Below, piece by piece: positions 5,773-7,265 of a DNA stretch of 7,265 nucleotides. The stretch is from Bacillota bacterium. Lineage in GTDB: Bacteria; Bacillota; Bacilli; Bacillales; Cytobacillaceae. The DNA lies in the NCBI GenBank assembly GCA_023389895.1, contig JAEWDX010000239.1, positions 1 to 7,265 on the forward strand, read 5' to 3'. Both the position numbers and the translations under genes were made by a program. The notes beneath the pieces were generated by a model. That model did no database searches. It was not told where the DNA came from and saw only the letters and a program-made list of their open reading frames with translations. Position 1 is the stretch's first letter; each line of letters begins with the position of its first letter.

Positions 5773-7058
5773 ACAAAGTTATTCTGATTACAACAGTCAT
5801 CTATTTTTTAATCGCAACAATTTCAATAATATGCTATTTCCCTCGAATTAAAGGATTTTTCGGAGGATTCAAACCTCAAAAGAAATACTTTAACCCGAAG
5901 CAAAATCGCTTCTCGATAATTATTCCTGCTAGGAATGAAAGTTCAGTTATAGAAACGCTATTGAAATCAATAAAATCACAGACTTACGATGAATCGTTAA
6001 TCGACATATATGTAGTTGTGAAAGATGAAGGTGACAAAACGATTCAAATAGCTAAAAATTATAACTGCCACATTCAAATATGCGAAAACCAAAAAAGAAA
6101 AGGTCACGTGTTAAATCACTACTTCAATGAAATTTTAAAGAATAAACCAAATGAGTACGATGCACACATTATTCTTGATGCCGATACCTTTATCCACAAA
6201 GATTTTGTGTTGGAAATGAATAACGGTCTTGTTACTGGTGCAAAGGTGATAAATGGAAGAAGATTGCAAAAGAACAGGATGGCAAATGGTGGAGAAGGTA
6301 TTTCACTAGTTGCAGATTGCAGTTCAATCCAATATTCAATGATGGACGGCTTAGGAAGTAGATACAAGTCCGACAATGACTTAACGATCACAATAGTTGG
6401 TACAGGATTACTCTTGACCAATGATTATGTAAAGGAAATGAATGGCTGGCACTTCTTCACGTTAGTCGAAGGAAGTGAATTAAAAAATGAGTTAGCTATG
6501 AAGGACACAAAGACGTTCTATCAGTCCAATGCAATTCATTATTTAGAAGAATCATCTTCTCTTAAAGTCACCAATCAAAGAAGGAAAAGATGGACAGAGG
6601 GATCAATGGAAGTTAAAAAGATATACGATAAAAAGCTAAAAGAGATTATACGTACTGGCAATGAAAAGCAAAAAAGAAACATCTATTTTGCAAATAGCAT
6701 GCAATACTTAATACACTTCTACTTTGCAAGTTTCGTGTTCATGAATCTTCAATTTGTATATTTTGCAATCAGCCTATATCAAGGATTAGACTGGAAAGCT
6801 AGTTTCACATTAATGCTCTTGGCCGCCCTTCTTATGTATTCTGTATTCTTCATCCTTACGTTGTTATCTCTAATTATCGATGGTGACGATATGAGATTCA
6901 GCAAAAAGAGAAAAATCATAATCCTATTTATTGCCCCCTTCTTCTTCTTGCAATATATGTTTTTGACAATGGATGTCGCTTTCAAACTTGCATTCAGAAA
7001 AAAGAGCAACGGATGGCAAGAAATCAGACGTGAAGATAAATTGAAATATCACATTTAA
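5769..7058 (+). CDS. Family-2 membrane glycosyltransferase (IcaA/BcsA-like GT-A fold), divergent catalytic motifs
   Basis: The 429-residue protein has one N-terminal membrane helix (about 4-24), a cytoplasmic GT-A domain, and three C-terminal helices (about 312-335, 344-369 and 382-402), the layout and length of IcaA-type processive polysaccharide synthases. The donor-site motifs are intact: FSIIIPARNES (48-58) and DADT (137-140, metal-binding DxD). The acceptor-side motifs are altered. The usual TLTEDxE is TLVEGSE (231-237), so the aspartate normally serving as catalytic base is Gly235. The usual YDEQP is YLEES (258-262). The QRxRW segment is QRRKRW (270-275), one residue longer. It would transfer a sugar from a UDP-sugar to a growing glycan at the inner membrane face, if active. 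The start is set by AAAGGGG (5755-5761), seven bases before ATG. It overlaps the preceding broken gene by ATGA, and galU follows after a terminator. Family call sure; product polysaccharide and activity unknown. Confidence 0.88.
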   Translation: MNKVILITTVIYFLIATISIICYFPRIKGFFGGFKPQKKYFNPKQNRFSIIIPARNESSVIETLLKSIKSQTYDESLIDIYVVVKDEGDKTIQIAKNYNCHIQICENQKRKGHVLNHYFNEILKNKPNEYDAHIILDADTFIHKDFVLEMNNGLVTGAKVINGRRLQKNRMANGGEGISLVADCSSIQYSMMDGLGSRYKSDNDLTITIVGTGLLLTNDYVKEMNGWHFFTLVEGSELKNELAMKDTKTFYQSNAIHYLEESSSLKVTNQRRKRWTEGSMEVKKIYDKKLKEIIRTGNEKQKRNIYFANSMQYLIHFYFASFVFMNLQFVYFAISLYQGLDWKASFTLMLLAALLMYSVFFILTLLSLIIDGDDMRFSKKRKIIILFIAPFFFLQYMFLTMDVAFKLAFRKKSNGWQEIRREDKLKYHI

Positions 7059-7087
7059 AGGGCAGTTTTTTCATAGCTGTCCTTTTT
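7057..7087 (+). terminator. Rho-independent terminator after the glycosyltransferase
   Basis: AAAGGGCAG (7057-7065, overlapping the TAA stop) pairs with CTGTCCTTT (7077-7085), with one G-U pair and an 11-base loop, running into a T stretch. It separates the glycosyltransferase transcript from the downstream galU-like gene, which therefore probably has its own promoter or relies on read-through. Confidence 0.75.
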
Positions 7088-7159
7088 CTGTTGCCGAAAA
7101 ATCGAAATTTGTTTCAACAAAACACTTAAATAAGAACTAACACGCATAGAAAATGATGA

Positions 7160-7185
7160 AATAGAAATCAACGAACGTTTCTATT
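7160..7185. repeat. Perfect 8-bp inverted repeat upstream of galU
   Basis: AATAGAAA (7160-7167) and TTTCTATT (7178-7185) are perfect inverted copies separated by 10 bases. The right arm ends five bases before the galU ribosome site (AAGGGAG, 7191-7197). It could be an operator or a leader hairpin near the ribosome site; AT-rich composition makes chance occurrence possible. Confidence 0.4.
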
Positions 7186-7206
7186 AGCAGAAGGGAGAAT
7201 TTTAAT

Positions 7207-7265
7207 ATGAAGAAAATCAAAAAAGCGATTATCACAGTAGCAGGACTTGGAGCACGCTCATTACC
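7207..7265 (+). CDS. galU: UTP-glucose-1-phosphate uridylyltransferase, N-terminus only (continues past window)
   Basis: ATG 7207 is preceded by AAGGGAG (7191-7197) at nine bases. The 19 complete codons read MKKIKKAIITVAGLGARSL, with P next from the partial context ACC-less CC, matching the start of GalU/GtaB (KKAIIPAAGLGTRFLP). This enzyme joins glucose-1-phosphate and UTP to give UDP-glucose, the precursor of wall teichoic acid glucosylation, glycolipids and exopolysaccharides. The location next to a membrane glycosyltransferase fits. The nucleotide-binding signature has four changes against the near-invariant family sequence (P to T, A to V, T to A and F to S), while the G-L-G and R are kept. 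It may be a divergent paralogue or a decaying copy. Only the first glycine-rich loop is visible, so integrity cannot be judged. Confidence 0.75.
   Translation, partial: MKKIKKAIITVAGLGARSL

Noticed and set aside
6119..6421. Minus-strand 100-codon ORF
   Set aside because: Antisense to the core of the glycosyltransferase, including its DADT motif; the plus-strand protein is clearly the real one.
6779..7009. Minus-strand 76-codon ORF
   Set aside because: Antisense to the C-terminal membrane helices of the glycosyltransferase.
1..7265. CRISPR array, tRNA/rRNA genes, insertion sequence or attachment sites
   Set aside because: No regularly spaced repeats, cloverleaf-like sequences, transposase motifs or paired terminal repeats were seen.

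Overview
The window looks like the chromosome of a low-GC, endospore-forming Firmicute, most likely Bacillaceae. The base composition is AT-rich, the Shine-Dalgarno sites are strong and AGGAG-like, the terminators are typical stem plus T-run, and one gene belongs to the CotY/CotZ spore-coat family, which is restricted to spore formers. I cannot name the species.

Left half (about 1-4263), all on the minus strand. Reading in the direction of transcription, the first unit is a stand-alone ATP-grasp ligase (3055-4263), a possible 24-residue peptide gene (2952-3026) and a cysteine-poor CotY/CotZ-family protein (2469-2921), closed by a strong terminator (2412-2448). After a 323-base gap comes a long gene (1-2145, 3' end cut by the window edge). 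It fuses a YheC/YheD-type ATP-grasp domain to a complete MurF-like Mur ligase module, the same ATP-grasp-then-Mur-ligase order as in cyanophycin synthetase. Two amide- or peptide-forming ligases beside a coat protein suggest a spore-envelope peptide ligation or modification cluster. That function is inference. The domain assignments come from motifs read in the sequence.

Right half (about 4380-7265), on the plus strand, looks like a partly decayed sensor and exopolysaccharide locus. It starts with an orphan terminator and an AT-rich promoter-like stretch. Next is a 7TMR-DISM-type membrane sensor with an in-frame TAA near its N-terminus and no signalling output domain (4563-5648). A very short broken gene with an excellent ribosome site follows (5663-5772), overlapping the start of a family-2 membrane glycosyltransferase by ATGA (5769-7058). 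After a terminator comes the first 19 codons of a GalU/GtaB-type UTP-glucose-1-phosphate uridylyltransferase (7207 onward). GalU would supply UDP-glucose and the glycosyltransferase could use a UDP-sugar, so the two fit one surface-polysaccharide pathway. Both carry substitutions at family-signature positions, which suggests divergence or decay.

No tRNA, rRNA, CRISPR array or insertion sequence was recognised.
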